The notes under the pieces: model-generated
What the model saw: the letters and a program-made list of their open reading frames with translations, nothing else
The model's database searches: none
Told to the model about the DNA's origin: nothing
Program-made: the position numbers and the translations under genes
From: Streptomyces sp. NBC_00539
Lineage (GTDB): Bacteria; Actinomycetota; Actinomycetes; Streptomycetales; Streptomycetaceae
DNA length: 64,000 nucleotides
Assembly: GCF_036346105.1 (NCBI RefSeq)
Contig: NZ_CP107811.1
Span: forward strand, 6,095,501-6,159,500
Direction: 5' to 3'
Shown here: piece by piece, positions 17,964 through 26,536 of the stretch
Numbering within the stretch: the first letter of the stretch is position 1
Layout: every line of letters begins with the position of its first letter

Positions 17964-18878
17964 GTGATCGACCCCCGCCGGCTGCGTGTCCTGCGGGCCG
18001 TGGCGGACCACCGTACGGTGACCGCCGCGGCCGCAGCCCTGTACCTGACCCCCTCCGCCGTATCGCAGCAGCTCGCGGCGCTGGAGCAGGAGACCGGGCA
18101 CGCCCTGCTGACACGGAGCGGCCGGGGCGTGCGGCTCACCGCCGCCGGGGAGATCCTGCTCGGGCACGCCCACGAGGTGCTGGCCCAGCTGGAGCGGGCG
18201 GAAGCCGAACTCGCCGCCTACGCGGGCGGCTCGGCGGGCGAGGTCACGGTGGCCGCCTTCGCCACCGGCATCGCCGAGGTCCTGGCGCCGGCGATCGCCC
18301 GGCTGGCCGTGGACCACCCGGGCATCCGGCTGCGGGTCCGCGACGCGGAGGGCGACCAGAGCCTGCCGCTGCTGCTGGACGGCGAGGCGGACCTGGCCCT
18401 GGCCGTGGAGTACCGGGGCGCCCCGGGCGCCGACGACGGCAGGCTGTCCGTTCTCCCGCTCTACGCGGAACCCTTCGACGCGGTCCTGCCGGTGGGGCAC
18501 CGCCTCGCCGGCCTGCCCACGGTGTCGCTCGCGGAGCTGTCGGACTCGGACTGGGTGGGTCAGTACCCCGGCAACCCGTGCCACGACGTGACGCTGCTGG
18601 CCTGCGAACTGGCCGGCTTCCAGCCCCGTTTCGCGCACTCCTCCGACGACTTCCGCGCGGTGACGGCCCTGGTGGGGGCGGGCGCGGGCGTCGCTCTCGT
18701 GCCGCGCTCCGCCCTGCGCGGCATGGACCTCAAGGAGGTCCAGGTCCGCCCGGTCTCCGGCCCGGCCGCCACCCGCCGCGTCTTCGCGGCGACCCGGCGC
18801 GGCGCGGAGACCCACCCCCTGATCGCCCCGGTCCTCGCCGCCCTGACCCGCGAGGCCCAACGCGTCCCCACCCCCTGA
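17964..18878 (+). CDS. LysR-family transcriptional regulator
   Basis: A 304-residue LTTR. The HTH at residues 2-60 reads LRVLRAVADHRTVTAAAAALYLTPSAVSQQLAALE (core TAAAAALYLTPSAVSQQL). The periplasmic-binding-like effector domain follows from about residue 90. The GTG at 17964 is preferred; the upstream in-frame ATG would translate the tandem repeat. The hexamer GACAAT lies just upstream, so a leaderless message is possible. Its position after tdh-kbl suggests, but does not prove, regulation of threonine or related amino-acid metabolism. Confidence 0.88.
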   Translation: MIDPRRLRVLRAVADHRTVTAAAAALYLTPSAVSQQLAALEQETGHALLTRSGRGVRLTAAGEILLGHAHEVLAQLERAEAELAAYAGGSAGEVTVAAFATGIAEVLAPAIARLAVDHPGIRLRVRDAEGDQSLPLLLDGEADLALAVEYRGAPGADDGRLSVLPLYAEPFDAVLPVGHRLAGLPTVSLAELSDSDWVGQYPGNPCHDVTLLACELAGFQPRFAHSSDDFRAVTALVGAGAGVALVPRSALRGMDLKEVQVRPVSGPAATRRVFAATRRGAETHPLIAPVLAALTREAQRVPTP

Positions 18879-19632
18879 CCCCGCTACCGGTAGAGCCCCC
18901 GGCCGGGCCCGGGATCACCTCCGCCCAGCCGGTGTTCGCCGGGCCGGGAGGGGCTGCGCGGCGCGGACTGTCCGTCCGCACGCCGGGTCGGAACACGGCC
19001 CGTGTGGCCGTGACCCGGACCGGGGGCGCGGCCGCCGTCGCTACCGGTGAGCGCGCCGGGGGCCCGCCGCCTTGCGGGACGGCGCGGCCGGTCCGGTGGC
19101 ATCGGGCGCACGGGCGAGGGGCAGTCCGGGCGCGCGGTCCGGGCATCCGCTCGTCGCCGAGGCCGTCGCCCGCGGGCCTGACGCGGTCCGTGGAGCCAGA
19201 GCCGGCAGTTCCCGGAGAGTGAGGTCCGGCCGTCACCTGCTCGCCGTGCGGGGTTCGCTGACGCCCCGGAGACCGGGAAGCGTGGTTTCCCGAAGCCCGC
19301 CCGGACCAGGCGGTCACCGAGCAGCGCGCGGCCCGGCCGGGCGCTCGCCGATACCCGTCGGCCGGCCGGTCCGAAGGCCCGCGCAGCCGTGCCCCACCGG
19401 CACCACGTCCCGTAAGGGCTGTCCCGGCGCGGTGCCCCGAGCACGACCCCCGCCCACCCGGGCCGGGCGCCCACCGCCCGGCCGACGGCCGACTGCCCAC
19501 GGCCGACGCCGAGGCCGCTGCCCGGGCGGCGCCCGCTCGCCGTCGCCCGGCCGGTGCACCGGATGGCAGCCGGCAGCGCCGTGCGCCGCACGGGCGAGAC
19601 GTCGTGCGTGCGGCCCCGAATGCCGGCCGCCG
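18879..19632. other. Gene-free GC-rich stretch
   Basis: A stretch of 754 bp. Open frames on both strands lack any recognisable family, sensible start context or Streptomyces-like codon bias. It is rich in CCGG/GGCC words. The first 50 bp contain GC-rich inverted sequence that could terminate lysR. I see no RNA gene. Confidence 0.5.
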
Positions 19633-20412
19633 TCACACCCGGCGGACCTCCACCCCCGCCGCGGTGAAGGCCTTCGCGACCGTCTCCGGGAGGCCCGTGT
19701 CCGTCACCAACACGTCCACCGCGTCGGTCGCGCAGATGCGCGCGAAGGCCCGGACCCCGAGCTTGCTGGAGTCCGCCGCGATCACCACCCGCCGGGCCCG
19801 CTCGCACAGCAGGCGGTTCATCGCCGCCTCGTCCTCGTGGCGGGTCGCCGCGCCGTCGGCCGGGTCGAAGGCGTCCACACCGACCACCGCGGTGTCCATG
19901 CTGAGCTGCCCGAGCACCTGCTGAGCCAGCGGGCCGGTCAGTTCGTAGGACTGCGGCCGGGCCACCCCACCCGTCAGCACGATCTTGAACTGCGGCCGGA
20001 TCACCAGCTCGCCCGCGATGTTGAGGGCATTGGTCACCACGGTCAGGGCGGGCGAGCCGGTGGCGAGGTCCGGGCGGGCGGCAAGGGCCCGGGCGACCTC
20101 GGTCGTCGTCGTCCCGCCCGTCAGGCCGATCACCTCGCCCGGGGCGATGAGGGCGGCCACCGCCTCGCTGATCCGGCCCTTCTCGGCGGCCCGGCGGGAC
20201 GTGCGGTAGCGCAACGGCAGTTCGTACGACACCCCGTGCGGCACCGCCCCACCGCGCGTACGGACCAGCATCTGCTGCTCGGCCAGCTGGTCGAGGTCGC
20301 GCCGGATGGTGGCCGCGGACACGCCGAGGAGCTCGGCGGCCGGTTCCACCTCCAGCCCGCCCCGCTCGACCAGCAGATCCAGCAGTCTCTGCCAGCGTTC
20401 CTTGCGGGTCAT
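19633..20412 (-). CDS. DeoR/GlpR-family transcriptional regulator
   Basis: A 259-residue sugar-metabolism repressor. The N-terminal HTH reads LEVEPAAELLGVSAATIRRDLDQLAEQ, a DeoR hallmark, followed by VRTRGGAVPHG. The C-terminal ISOCOT/sugar-phosphate sensor has VIGLTGGTTTTEVARAL and VVGVDAFDPADGAAT. The ATG at 20412 (MTRKERWQ) is preferred over one 13 codons upstream. It is divergent from the SIS-aldolase operon and probably represses it; the inducer would be a phosphorylated sugar. Confidence 0.92.
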   Translation of the reverse strand: MTRKERWQRLLDLLVERGGLEVEPAAELLGVSAATIRRDLDQLAEQQMLVRTRGGAVPHGVSYELPLRYRTSRRAAEKGRISEAVAALIAPGEVIGLTGGTTTTEVARALAARPDLATGSPALTVVTNALNIAGELVIRPQFKIVLTGGVARPQSYELTGPLAQQVLGQLSMDTAVVGVDAFDPADGAATRHEDEAAMNRLLCERARRVVIAADSSKLGVRAFARICATDAVDVLVTDTGLPETVAKAFTAAGVEVRRV

Positions 20413-20493
20413 GGCCCCCCTCCCACTTTCCCGGCCCGTCGTTCGGCCCACGGCTCGAGATTAACCCAGACGATGGGGCCGCAGATGCTTGAA

Positions 20494-20505
20494 GTTGCGC
20501 GAAAC
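20494..20505. promoter_or_regulatory. Candidate DeoR operator
   Basis: GTTGCGCGAAAC matches its own reverse complement at 10 of 12 positions and lies in the 149-bp spacer between the divergent deoR and SIS genes. It is a plausible operator for the adjacent regulator. Confidence 0.45.
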
Positions 20506-20561
20506 GGCCCGATACCGTGCAAGAACACGCATCGGTAGACCCACTGCTCCAGGGAGCCCCT

Positions 20562-21464
20562 ATGAGTCACGTCGCGCACGAGCTGGTCACGCAACCCGCA
20601 TGCTGGGAGCGGGCCGCCGAACTGGCCCCCGCGCGGCGGACGGTGCTGCCGCAGCCCGGGGAGCGGACCGCGATCGTCGGATGCGGCACCTCGTACTACA
20701 TGGCCCAGGCGGCCGCCGCCTTGCGCGAGGAAGCCGGGCAGGGCGAGACCGACGCCTTCCCCGCCTCCGAGTTCCCCCGCCACCGGCGCTACGACCGGGT
20801 GGTGGCACTGACCCGGTCCGGCACGACCACCGAGGTGCTCGACCTGCTGGCCGGGCTGCGGGACGCCGGGGTGGCCACCACCGCCGTCATCGGCGACCCG
20901 GCCACCCCCGTGATGACCCTCGCGGACGAACTCGTGGTACTGGACTTCGCCGACGAGCAGTCCGTCGTGCAGACCCGGTTCGCCACCACGGCCCTGACGC
21001 TGCTGCGCGCCCACGTCGGCGCGTACGACCCCGCCGTCGTGGCGGACGCCCGCACCGCACTCGCCGAGCCGCTGCCCGAAGGGCTCGACACCCGGGGGCA
21101 GTTCACCTTCCTCGGCCGCGGCTGGAGCGTCGGGCTGGCGAACGAGGCCGCGCTCAAGATGCGCGAGGCCTCCCTCTCCTGGGCCGAGTCCTACCCGGCG
21201 ATGGAATACCGGCACGGACCGATCAGCGTCACCGGACCCGGAACCGTCACGTGGTCCCTCGGCGAGACCCCGGAGGGGCTCGCCGAGCAGGTCCTGGCGA
21301 CCGGCGCGGAGTGGGTGGCCGGGCGGCTCGACCCGCTCGCCGAGCTGGTACGGGTCCACCGGCTGGCCCTCGCCGTGGCCGCCCACCGCGCCCTCGACCC
21401 CGACGCGCCACGGCACCTGACCCGCTCCGTGATCCTGACGGCGGGCGAGGAGGCGGTCCGATGA
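20562..21464 (+). CDS. SIS-domain sugar-phosphate isomerase/deaminase, AgaS-like
   Basis: A 300-residue protein with two SIS domains, as in the GlmS C-terminal half and AgaS. The first domain has IVGCGTSYYMAQAAAALRE and LTRSGTTTEVLDLLAGL. The second has FLGRGWSVGLANEAALKMREA and the catalytic-region motif AMEYRHGP. It probably deaminates or isomerises an amino-sugar phosphate such as galactosamine- or glucosamine-6-phosphate. The ATG at 20562 has AGGGAG upstream. The stop overlaps the aldolase start by four bases. Confidence 0.88.
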   Translation: MSHVAHELVTQPACWERAAELAPARRTVLPQPGERTAIVGCGTSYYMAQAAAALREEAGQGETDAFPASEFPRHRRYDRVVALTRSGTTTEVLDLLAGLRDAGVATTAVIGDPATPVMTLADELVVLDFADEQSVVQTRFATTALTLLRAHVGAYDPAVVADARTALAEPLPEGLDTRGQFTFLGRGWSVGLANEAALKMREASLSWAESYPAMEYRHGPISVTGPGTVTWSLGETPEGLAEQVLATGAEWVAGRLDPLAELVRVHRLALAVAAHRALDPDAPRHLTRSVILTAGEEAVR

Positions 21465-22297
21465 GCCTCGTACCGGCGGGCGCGCTCGTCACGGAGGCGG
21501 CGGCGGCCGGCCGCGCCGTCGCCGCCTTCAACATCATCACGCTGGAGCACGCCGAGGCCGTCATCGAGGGAGCCGAACGGGCCGGGCTGCCGGTCATCTT
21601 GCAACTGAGCGAGAACGCGGTGAAGTTCAGGTCCGGCCGGCTGCTCCCCATCGCCCGGGCGGCCTCCGCGAGCGCAGAGGCCGCGGGGGTACCCGTAGGC
21701 CTCCACCTCGACCACGTGAAGAGCTCGGAACTGCTGCGCCAGGCCGTGGACGCGGGGTTCGGATCGGTGATGTACGACGCGGCGCAACTGCCCTACGCCG
21801 AGAACCTGGAGGCCACCCGCTCCGCAGCCGAGTGGGCCCACGCCAACGGCCTGTGGATCGAGGCGGAGCTGGGGGAGGTCGGCGGCAAGGACGGCGCCGC
21901 CCCGCCGGACCCGCACGCGCCGGGCGCCCGTACCGATCCCGACGAGGCGCGGCGGTTCGTCGCCGACTCGGGGGTGGACGCGCTGGCCGTCGCCATCGGC
22001 AGCAGCCACGCCATGACCAGCCGGACCGCTTCCCTGGACCACGGGCTCCTGGGCCGCCTGGCCAAGGCGGTGGAGGTCCCGCTCGTCCTCCACGGATCCT
22101 CGGGACTCCCGGACGCCGAACTCGCGGCGGCCGTCGCGGGCGGCATCCGCAAGGTCAACATCGGCACCGCGCTGAACGTGGCCATGACCGAAGCGATCCG
22201 CACCCACCTCACCCCGGCGGACCCCCGCCCGTACCTCACCGCCGCCCGCACGGCGATGGCGGCGACGGCCGCGGCGATGATCGCCGCCCTCACCTGA
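21461..22297 (+). CDS. Class II ketose-bisphosphate aldolase (GatY/KbaY/Fba type)
   Basis: A 278-residue zinc-dependent aldolase. The motifs AFNIITLEHAEAVIEGAE, LHLDHVKSSE (zinc His and catalytic Asp), EAELGEVGGKDG, LAVAIGSSHAM and LVLHGSSGL are all present. The spacing is that of tagatose- or fructose-bisphosphate aldolases. It is translationally coupled (ATGA) to the AgaS-like gene. A sugar-phosphate kinase, needed for a full AgaS-type pathway, is not nearby. Tagatose-1,6-bisphosphate is the best guess for substrate. Confidence 0.9.
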   Translation: MSLVPAGALVTEAAAAGRAVAAFNIITLEHAEAVIEGAERAGLPVILQLSENAVKFRSGRLLPIARAASASAEAAGVPVGLHLDHVKSSELLRQAVDAGFGSVMYDAAQLPYAENLEATRSAAEWAHANGLWIEAELGEVGGKDGAAPPDPHAPGARTDPDEARRFVADSGVDALAVAIGSSHAMTSRTASLDHGLLGRLAKAVEVPLVLHGSSGLPDAELAAAVAGGIRKVNIGTALNVAMTEAIRTHLTPADPRPYLTAARTAMAATAAAMIAALT

Positions 22298-22300
22298 GCC

Positions 22301-22339
22301 CCGGCCGCGGTCACCGCCCTCGGCGGTGACCGCGGCCGG
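22301..22339 (+). terminator. Strong terminator of the SIS-aldolase operon
   Basis: A perfect 18-bp GC-rich inverted repeat (22301-22318 with 22322-22339) with a 3-nt loop begins four bases after the aldolase stop. Confidence 0.85.
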
Positions 22340-22426
22340 CAGGGCGGGCGGGCACGGCGCGAGAGCGCCGCCCCCCCCCGCGCGTGCATGCCGAAAGCCC
22401 GGCCCGGCACCACACTTCCGGATTCT

Positions 22427-22440
22427 TGAAACAGGTTCTA
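22427..22440. promoter_or_regulatory. KstR-type operator (TGAAACAGGTTCTA)
   Basis: The 14-mer fits the mycobacterial KstR consensus TnnAACnnGTTnnA exactly. It lies 62 bp upstream of the FadE26-like acyl-CoA dehydrogenase, in an AT-richer promoter segment. KstR is the TetR repressor of sterol catabolism; its gene is not in the window. Confidence 0.7.
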
Positions 22441-22502
22441 ATCTACGCTGCGCCGGCGGACGGACCGGCCGACGGACGGACCGCGAGACACCCGGAGGGG
22501 CC

Positions 22503-23693
22503 GTGCACCTCGAATACACGCCTGAGCAGGAGCGGTTGCGCAGCGAACTGCGCGCCTACTTCGCCGAGCTGGTCCCGCAGGACGTCTACGCACGCTACGA
22601 GGACCCCGCCGCCCAGAAGCGCTTCTACCGCGAGACCATCCGCCGCCTCGGCGCCGACGGCTGGCTCGGCGTCGGCTGGCCGCAGGAGTACGGCGGGCGC
22701 GGCATGTCGCCCATGGACCAGTTCATCTTCTTCGACGAGGCCGCGCAGGCCGTCGTACCGCTGCCGCTGATGGCGCTGAACACCGTCGGGCCGACGCTCA
22801 TGCAGTTCGGCACCGACGAGCAGAAGGCGTACTTCCTGCCCCGCATCCTCTCCGGCGAGATCGACTTCGCCATCGGCTACAGCGAACCCGACGCCGGGAC
22901 CGACCTGGCCGCACTCAAGTGCAAGGCGGTGCGGGAGGGCGACGAGGAGACCGGTACCTACGTGGTCAACGGCCAGAAGATCTGGACCACCAACGGCGAC
23001 ACGGCCGACTGGGTCTGGCTCGCCGTCCGCACCGACCCCGACGCCCCCGCGCACAAGGGCATCAGCATGCTCCTCGTGCCGACCTCCGGCCCCGGCTACT
23101 CCTGCACCCTCATCAACACCCTGGCCTCGCACGACACCACCGCCAGCTACTACGAGGACATCCGGGTCCCCGCGAGCCGGCGCGTCGGCGCGGAGAACAA
23201 GGGCTGGCGCCTGATCACCAACCAGCTCAACCACGAGCGCGTCACCCTCGCCGCCCACGGCACCATGGCCATCCGGGCCCTGCACGACGTCCAGCGGTGG
23301 GCGGCGCAGACCAAACTGGCCGACGGGCGCCGGGTCATCGACCTCTCCTGGGTCCGCGGCCGCCTCGCCCGCACCCACGCCCGGCTCGACGCGATGAAGC
23401 TCCTCAACTGGCAGATGGTGAACGCCGTCCAGTCCGGGACCCTCACGCCCCAGGACGCCTCCGCCGTCAAGGTCTACGGCTCGGAGGCCCGCCGGGACGC
23501 CTACGCCTGGCTCATGGAGGTGGTCGGCGCGGCCGGCTCCCTCAAGGACGGCTCCGCGGGCGCGGTCCTGCACGGCGAACTCGAACGCGGTTACCGCAGC
23601 GCCGTGATCTTCACCTTCGGCGGCGGCAACAACGAGATCCAGCGCGAGATCATCTCGTGGATCGGGCTCGGCATGCCGCGCGTCCGCCGCTGA
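22503..23693 (+). CDS. Acyl-CoA dehydrogenase, FadE26 (ChsE4)-like
   Basis: A 396-residue flavoprotein. Compared from memory with M. tuberculosis FadE26, it shares the N-terminal YTPEQERLRSELRAYFA pattern, MDQFIFFDEAAQA, IGYSEPDAGTDLA, NQLNHERV and the C-terminal TFGGGNNEIQREII. FadE26 is one half of the ChsE4-ChsE5 heterotetramer that oxidises sterol side-chain acyl-CoA. Glu245 in NHER is close in position to the catalytic base I recall for ChsE4. The GTG at 22503 has GGAGGGG upstream. No FadE27 partner follows; the next gene is convergent. A KstR-type operator precedes it. Confidence 0.88.
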   Translation: MHLEYTPEQERLRSELRAYFAELVPQDVYARYEDPAAQKRFYRETIRRLGADGWLGVGWPQEYGGRGMSPMDQFIFFDEAAQAVVPLPLMALNTVGPTLMQFGTDEQKAYFLPRILSGEIDFAIGYSEPDAGTDLAALKCKAVREGDEETGTYVVNGQKIWTTNGDTADWVWLAVRTDPDAPAHKGISMLLVPTSGPGYSCTLINTLASHDTTASYYEDIRVPASRRVGAENKGWRLITNQLNHERVTLAAHGTMAIRALHDVQRWAAQTKLADGRRVIDLSWVRGRLARTHARLDAMKLLNWQMVNAVQSGTLTPQDASAVKVYGSEARRDAYAWLMEVVGAAGSLKDGSAGAVLHGELERGYRSAVIFTFGGGNNEIQREIISWIGLGMPRVRR

Positions 23694-23714
23694 GTCCGTG
23701 GTGGAGCCGGGCCG

Positions 23715-24095
23715 TCACAGGGGCGGGAGGCGGCCGGCCAGCAGGCAGAACTCGTTGCCTTCGGGGTCGGCGAGGACGTGCCAGGACTCTTCCCCGGTCT
23801 GGCCGACGTCGGCCGGGCGGGCCCCGAGCCCCAGGAGGCGTTCGAGCTCGGCGTCCTGGTCGCGGTCGGTGGCGTTGACGTCGATGTGCAGCCGGGGCTT
23901 GGCGGGCTCCGGCTCGTCGCAGCGGCTGAGGAAGATCGTCGGCTGCGCGCCGCCGAACCCTTCGCGCGGCCCGATCTCGATGCTCCCGTCGTCCTCGCGG
24001 GAGAGCACCACGAAGTCCAGGACCTCGCACCAGAACCGGGCCAGTACCTCGGGGTCCCGGCAGTCGAGGACGAGCTCACCGATACGGCATGCCAT
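23715..24095 (-). CDS. VOC-superfamily (glyoxalase-like) protein
   Basis: A 126-residue single-domain protein of the glyoxalase/bleomycin-resistance fold. It shows the repeated beta-alpha-beta-beta-beta pattern: LVLDCRDPEVLARFWCEVLDF, RLHIDVNATDRD and WHVLADPEGNEFCLLA, the last being the standard VOC C-terminal strand. The ATG at 24095 gives the usual length. Metal and substrate are unknown. It is convergent with the acyl-CoA dehydrogenase. Confidence 0.88.
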   Translation of the reverse strand: MACRIGELVLDCRDPEVLARFWCEVLDFVVLSREDDGSIEIGPREGFGGAQPTIFLSRCDEPEPAKPRLHIDVNATDRDQDAELERLLGLGARPADVGQTGEESWHVLADPEGNEFCLLAGRLPPL

Positions 24096-24405
24096 GGACG
24101 CAACCCAACTTTCGCCGTGGGAACTTCCGGGTGGGGGCCGCGCGCAGATCCCAGGGGCTCCCGGCAGTACGGAACTTCCTCGCGACGGTACCGGGCGGGG
24201 CGAGCGGCGGCGAACGGTTTGCGGCCCCCGCCCGGCCGGCCGGGTGTGCGGCGTGGGGTCCGGCCGGCGCCGCCGCGTGGCGGTCCCGGCGGGGGGACGG
24301 GAGAATGGGTACGCCGGGGCAGGAGCGTCCCTGGCCGAACGACTGACTCCCGGCTCCGCGGTTCCGCTCCGCCGGCGCCGTAGGGAGGGACACAGGTGAT
24401 CGCCC
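24096..24405. other. Divergent spacer, VOC gene and glutamine amidotransferase gene
   Basis: A 310-bp intergenic region. The left part is AT-richer near 24105-24125 and is the likely VOC promoter. The right end has GGAGGGA about 20 bp before the amidotransferase start. No further gene or operator is evident. Confidence 0.4.
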
Positions 24406-25239
24406 ATGTGCAGATGGCTGGCGTACTCGGGAACGCCCCTGCTGCTCGATGCCCTGCTGTACAAGCCGGCGCACTCGCTGATCGACCAGAGCCTGCACTC
24501 CCGCCTGGGGGCGGAGACCACCAACGGTGACGGCTTCGGCGTCGGCTGGTACACGAAGGAGGACGTCACCCCGGCCGTCATGCGGGACATCGGCCCCGCC
24601 TGGAACAACCGCAACCTGCGCGAGATCGCGGACCACGTCCGCTCCCCCCTGTTCTTCGCCCACATCCGTGCGTCGACGGGAACCGCGGTTCAGCAGTCGA
24701 ACTGCCACCCGTTCCGGCACGGTCGCTGGATGTGGATGCACAACGGTGCCATATCCGGCTTCCACTTGATGCGCCGTGACCTCTGCATGCTCGTGGACCC
24801 GGCCCTGTTCACCGGTATCGAGGGCACCACCGACTCCGAAGTGATGTTCTACCTCGCCGTCACCCTCGGCCGGGACCAGGACCCGCCCGGCGCCGTCGCC
24901 CGGATGGTGGGGGTCGTGGAGCGCAGCGGCCGCGAGCACGGGGTGGAGTTCCCGATGCAGATGACCGTCGCCGTGACCGACGGGGAACGCCTCTGGGCCT
25001 TCCGCTACTCCAGCCAGGGCGCCTCCCGTTCGCTGTTCTACAGCAGCCGGGTGGACACGCTGCGCACACTGCATCCGGACGTCCCCTACTTGGAGGACCT
25101 CTCCGAGGAGACCCGGCTGATCGTCTCCGAACCCCTGTCGGACCTGCCCGGCGCCTGGAACGAAGTCCCGGAGAGCAGTTACGGCGTCGTCCAGCCCGGG
25201 GCGGACGAGATGTTCCGCTTCACCCCGGAACCCGCGTAA
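24406..25239 (+). CDS. Class II glutamine amidotransferase (YafJ/EgtC-like)
   Basis: A 277-residue Ntn-hydrolase. Cys2 (MCRWLAYSG) becomes the N-terminal nucleophile after removal of Met. Family motifs are NGDGFGVGWY, FFAHIRASTGTAVQQSNCHPF and WMHNGAISGF. These proteins release ammonia from glutamine or, in the EgtC branch, hydrolyse a gamma-glutamyl bond. There are no ergothioneine genes around it, so a YafJ-type general role is more likely. Convergent with the DUF4180 gene. Confidence 0.9.
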   Translation: MCRWLAYSGTPLLLDALLYKPAHSLIDQSLHSRLGAETTNGDGFGVGWYTKEDVTPAVMRDIGPAWNNRNLREIADHVRSPLFFAHIRASTGTAVQQSNCHPFRHGRWMWMHNGAISGFHLMRRDLCMLVDPALFTGIEGTTDSEVMFYLAVTLGRDQDPPGAVARMVGVVERSGREHGVEFPMQMTVAVTDGERLWAFRYSSQGASRSLFYSSRVDTLRTLHPDVPYLEDLSEETRLIVSEPLSDLPGAWNEVPESSYGVVQPGADEMFRFTPEPA

Positions 25240-25375
25240 CCAGGCGGGAAGAACCCGCACACCACGCCACCACGACGAAGGGTCCGGCGATGCCCGACTC
25301 TGCCCCGGCCCGGGACGGCCGCCACCGTCGGCGCGGCCCAAGTACCGTGACGGCACCGGGTGTTCATGTCGGCAG

Positions 25376-25741
25376 CTAGGGGGCCAGGCGCGCCGTCAGG
25401 GCGGCGAAGTCGGGGACGAACCAGACGTGGTGGCCACGGTTCGCCTCGCGCACCAGGTCCCGCAGGGCGGTGCCGGAGCGCAGGTGGGGGGAGAGGTCGC
25501 CCACGACCACCAGCCGCAGGCGGTAGTTGACGAACTTCTGCATGACCGCGCCGGCCAGACCCGTGCTCAGGTCGAAGAAGCGGTCGTCGAACCGTACCGC
25601 CGGGACCGCCACCACGTCCGCGCCCTGGAAGGCGCCGCCGATCAGGTGGTCCAGAGCGTCCTGCTCGGTGGAGATCCGCGGCCCCTCGGCGTCGCAGACG
25701 AGGACGGGCACGCCGTGCCGGCGCACCACCACGTCAGCCAC
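25376..25741 (-). CDS. DUF4180 protein
   Basis: A 121-residue protein. It contains the DUF4180 core: PRISTEQDALDHLIGGAF, ADVVAVPAVRFDDRFFDLSTGLAG and MQKFVNYRLRLVVVGDLS, with a conserved ALRDLVREANRG near the end. No biochemical function is known for the family. The GTG start overlaps the stop of the upstream HTH gene by eight bases, so the two are almost certainly co-translated. The pairing suggests a regulated or regulator-modulating role. Confidence 0.85.
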   Translation of the reverse strand: MADVVVRRHGVPVLVCDAEGPRISTEQDALDHLIGGAFQGADVVAVPAVRFDDRFFDLSTGLAGAVMQKFVNYRLRLVVVGDLSPHLRSGTALRDLVREANRGHHVWFVPDFAALTARLAP

Positions 25742-26222
25742 GGTCGACTCCCTGCGCGGAGTCGTCCGACAGGATGCCGTTGCCCGGGCCGAGTACGCCG
25801 TCGAGCAGGAGCAGCAGGTCGGCGGTGGCGGCGGCGTTGCCGAGGACCACGATCTTCATACGGGCCCGTGCCTCGTCGTAGACGGTCTGGATGCGCAGGG
25901 GCTCGGGGGTGTCGCGGGAGAACTGGCCCCCGGCCGTGACGAGGGTGCTCAGCCGGCTCGCCGCGTCGGGGCCGATCGCGTCGATCTGGACGATGCTCGA
26001 CACCTCCACGTGGCCGCGCGGGGCGACGGTCTCCGCGACCGCGCCGGCGGCCGGGCCTCCCGTCAGCGCCTCGAAGTCCTCGCGGGCGATCCGGTACTGC
26101 TTACCGATGCGCACGGCCTTGAGGCGACCCTCGCGCACGTACGCCCGGACGGTCCGCACGTGCAGCCCCAGGCGCTGCGCCACCTCACCGACCGAGTACA
26201 GCTCTCGTTCAGAACTCTCCAT
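25734..26222 (-). CDS. HTH (MerR/excisionase-type) regulator coupled to DUF4180
   Basis: A 162-residue protein. Residues about 5-52 form a DNA-binding head (YSVGEVAQRLGLHVRTVRAYVREG, then AVRIGKQYRIAREDFEAL). The C-terminal 90 residues are a small alpha/beta domain of no family I recognise (VEVSSIVQIDAIGPDAASRL, RMKIVVLGNAAATADLLLLL). Starts at 26222, 26234 and 26246 are all possible, and none has a strong Shine-Dalgarno. ACGG-N6-CCGT at about 26226-26239 overlaps the likely start region and could be an autoregulatory site. Confidence 0.82.
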   Translation of the reverse strand: MESSERELYSVGEVAQRLGLHVRTVRAYVREGRLKAVRIGKQYRIAREDFEALTGGPAAGAVAETVAPRGHVEVSSIVQIDAIGPDAASRLSTLVTAGGQFSRDTPEPLRIQTVYDEARARMKIVVLGNAAATADLLLLLDGVLGPGNGILSDDSAQGVDRG

Positions 26223-26536
26223 ACTAACGGACATTACCGTAACCATCCCTGATGAGAGAAGAATAGGGAAGGATGAGGAGTGCCGCGCAGGGAAGGCGGG
26301 CCGTCGTATCCGCGACCGACCCGGCCGCCCTCAGCCGCCCCCCGCGCCCCACCAGCCGCCTGCTGCCCACCATCCCCCCAGGTCCGCGCCGCCGGCCCCC
26401 GTCAGGTCACATCTTGAAAGCGATGCGCCGCAGGGGCCCCGGGAGTCGCCCCTCGGCGTACACACTGCGTACATCAGCGGCCATACTGGACCGTCCGGGG
26501 AGGGCGTGGCACGACACACGGGGGCGGCTTCAAGAC
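26223..26536. other. Divergent spacer upstream of the TPR kinase
   Basis: A 314-bp region. The left 50 bp are AT-rich and should hold the HTH-gene promoter. The remaining sequence is ordinary GC-rich leader; open frames through it are N-terminal extensions of the kinase frame with no family similarity. Confidence 0.4.

Noticed and set aside
18884-19807. Long open frames on both strands in the spacer upstream of deoR
   Set aside because: No family resemblance, Arg/Gly-rich composition, and overlap with the deoR end.
26226-26239. ACGGACATTACCGT as a firm operator
   Set aside because: Arms are only four bases and it overlaps possible start codons, so it was mentioned but not listed as a feature.
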